This document shows, piece after piece, positions 62,785 through 64,000 of a stretch of 64,000 nt of DNA; position 1 is the first letter of the stretch, and each line of letters starts with the position of its first letter. This DNA is from Streptomyces fragilis. GTDB taxonomy: Bacteria > Actinomycetota > Actinomycetes > Streptomycetales > Streptomycetaceae. Position numbers and translations under genes: made by a program. The stretch covers positions 521,321 to 585,320 of the forward strand of contig NZ_BEVZ01000003.1 of assembly GCF_003112515.1 (NCBI RefSeq), written 5' to 3'. The notes under the pieces are model-generated. The model was not told where the DNA came from. It searched no databases and worked only from the letters and a program-made list of their open reading frames with translations.

Positions 62785-62904
62785 CTGTGTCCCTCTTTCC
62801 AGGCGCCCCCGTGGGTCCGCGCCCTCTCCGTCGTCCTTCAGGTTTCTGCGATCCCTGACGGTTACTGGTAACGCGTGAGGCGTTGTGAACGGTTCCTGCT
62901 CCGG

Positions 62905-62942
62905 GATCCGCACGGACCGGACCGATCCGCACGGACCGGACC
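62905..62942. repeat. 19-bp perfect tandem duplication
   Basis: GATCCGCACGGACCGGACC occurs twice in direct succession (62905-62923 and 62924-62942) in the 307-bp gap between spo0M and the DNA glycosylase gene. The rest of the gap has no gene. Confidence 0.85.
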
Positions 62943-63091
62943 GGAACCCTCCCCGCCCGTGACCCCCGCGCCCGCACTGTCCCTCCAGTACGCTCGGAGG
63001 ACATGATCGCGAGCCTCGACCGTACGCCAAAGTTCCAGCAGCCTGGTCATGTGCACGTTTACCGGGCGTGCGGCACGTCAAGGCGGTCGGC

Positions 63092-63703
63092 ATGAACATC
63101 GAGGAGCTCGCCCACTCCGCCGAAGAGGTCGCCCCCAGGCTGCTCGGGGCCGTCCTCACCCATGAGGCACCCGAGGGAACCGTCAGCGTCATCATCACGG
63201 AGACCGAGGCGTACTCCGGCTCCGCCGACCCCGCCTCCCACGCGTACAGGGGCAGGACGGCCCGCAACGGCGTGATGTTCGGGCCCGCGGGACACCTTTA
63301 CGTCTACCGGTCCCACGGTCTTCACTGGTGCGCCAACATCGTCACCGGGACGGACGGCATCGCCTCCGCGGTCCTCATCCGTGCGGGCAGGGTGGTCGAG
63401 GGCGAGGACCTGGCCCGGGAGCGCCGGGGGAGCAAGGTGGAGACCGCACGTCTCGCGCGAGGTCCGGGGAACCTCTGCCAAGCCCTCGGCATCACGGCGG
63501 AGCACGACGGCGCGGACCTCCTGGCCGGAACCGCGGTCGTGCTGTCCCGGGGGGAGCCGGTGCCCACCGAGCTGGTCCGAGTCGGCCCCCGGGTGGGCGT
63601 GAGCAAGGCCCACGACTGGCAGCACCGCTTCTACGTCGCCGGTGACCCGACGGTCTCGGCCTACCGCCTGAGCCCGCGGGCCAAGCCGCCGGCCGGCACC
63701 TGA
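63092..63703 (+). CDS. DNA-3-methyladenine glycosylase (AAG/MPG type)
   Basis: 203 aa from ATG 63092; an in-frame GTG at 63068 adds eight residues. It excises alkylated purines in base-excision repair. EAPEGTVSVIITETEAYSGSADPASHAYRGRTARNGVMFGPAGHLYVYRSHGLHWCANIV (residues about 26-85) contains the TETEAY catalytic segment and the YVYRSHG motif. RGPGNLCQALGI follows later. Divergent from spo0M; the presumed rRNA operon promoter begins 11 nt after the stop. Confidence 0.93.
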   Translation: MNIEELAHSAEEVAPRLLGAVLTHEAPEGTVSVIITETEAYSGSADPASHAYRGRTARNGVMFGPAGHLYVYRSHGLHWCANIVTGTDGIASAVLIRAGRVVEGEDLARERRGSKVETARLARGPGNLCQALGITAEHDGADLLAGTAVVLSRGEPVPTELVRVGPRVGVSKAHDWQHRFYVAGDPTVSAYRLSPRAKPPAGT

Positions 63704-63713
63704 TCCGACGGGC

Positions 63714-63742
63714 TTGACGCCGCTCCTCGCCATCCGTAAGGT
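63714..63742 (+). promoter_or_regulatory. vegetative promoter of the putative rRNA operon
   Basis: TTGACG (63714-63719) and TAAGGT (63737-63742) are separated by exactly 17 nt, fitting HrdB consensus. A second, weaker promoter candidate is TTATGA (63873-63878) with TAGCGT (63898-63903). Multiple tandem promoters are usual for Streptomyces rrn operons. Confidence 0.7.
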
Positions 63743-64000
63743 AGTCCGAGCCGCAAGACACGGCGGGCGTTCTGCCCTCACCGTGTGCGGCCACTCCACT
63801 ACTCAACCTCTCCCCTGAGCGGGGCGAATTCTTGCGTGTCCGCACGCCTGGAATTCGAACTGCCGGACTCGATTATGAGTTCCGGGAGCGAGTCGGTTAG
63901 CGTAGTGAATGTCGAAAGGCCGACGAATCCGATCGGGTTCGGAAGCCGGCGGCAACCCCCTCCGACAGGGAATCGGACACCGAAAGGTTCTGATAGAGTC
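63743..64000 (+). other. rRNA operon leader (cut at window edge)
   Basis: This AT-richer stretch encodes no protein. It carries CGAAAGG blocks, the imperfect palindrome CGAATCCGATCGGGTTCG (63924-63941), and ends in GAAAGGTTCTGATAGAGTC, a sequence I recognise from the leader of Streptomyces 16S rRNA operons. The 16S gene itself would lie beyond the right edge. Confidence 0.75.

Overview
The window is one contiguous stretch of a very high-GC actinobacterial chromosome. Nearly all codons end in G or C, GTG starts are common, and neighbouring genes are often coupled through ATGA/GTGA overlaps. Gene content and order (ectABCD, a PHO-box-controlled pit transporter, an Asp23/Gls24 cluster, moaA, tyrS, tldD/tldE, fabG-fabI, serB, an FHA-ABC fusion, spo0M, an rRNA leader) point to a Streptomyces core-chromosome region. 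From memory it resembles the ectABCD-pitH2-tyrS-fabG/fabI neighbourhood of S. coelicolor. I see no prophage, IS element, CRISPR array or secondary-metabolite cluster, and I recognised no tRNA gene.

Layout. 1-2.1 kb: end of a HEAT-like helical protein, a gene fragment and a double TerD-domain protein. 2.1-10.3 kb: the ectoine/hydroxyectoine operon ectABCD, then two class V aminotransferases flanking a FrnE-type thioredoxin-fold protein, and an amidohydrolase. 10.5-17.8 kb: enoyl-CoA hydratase, a 73-aa HTH protein, an ABC-F ATPase, a VOC protein, a paralogue of the first helical protein, an alpha/beta hydrolase and a class II aldolase. 18-19.7 kb: PHO box, pit phosphate transporter and a small membrane partner. 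19.7-22.9 kb: a six-gene Asp23/Gls24 envelope-stress cluster. 23-30 kb: SDR with an unusual active site, SURF1, a small zinc-binding protein, a BRCT-exonuclease, a VIT1-type transporter, a sterol-desaturase/lysoplasmalogenase pair and a CopD protein. 30-34 kb: a secreted subtilisin, then a DUF485-acetate symporter operon behind a perfect Crp-type site. 34-43.3 kb: moaA, small proteins, tyrS, tldE-tldD, a lipoprotein, fabG-fabI. 43.4-49.1 kb: small secreted and oxidoreductase genes, a GntR/MFS divergon with a 37-aa membrane protein, SixA-type phosphatase, serB. 49.4-63.7 kb: FHA-ABC-2 fusion, SLT transglycosylase, a GAF sensor kinase/LuxR regulator pair, an ArsR-like regulator divergent from a secreted crystallin-like protein, an orphan ABC ATPase, NfeD plus SPFH protein, HNH nuclease, PEBP protein, Spo0M and 3-methyladenine DNA glycosylase. 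63.7-64 kb: promoter and leader typical of a Streptomyces rRNA operon, whose 16S gene would start beyond the right edge.

Roles. Most genes are housekeeping or stress physiology: osmoprotection (ect), phosphate and acetate uptake, envelope stress (Asp23/Gls24, NfeD/SPFH, TerD), fatty acid synthesis, translation and cofactor synthesis. The least explained parts are the Asp23 cluster, in which almost every protein seems to carry a version of the same module; the desaturase-lysoplasmalogenase pair, which could form an ether-lipid-cleaving operon; and a probable leaderless promoter overlapping a perfect inverted repeat in the GntR/MFS divergon.
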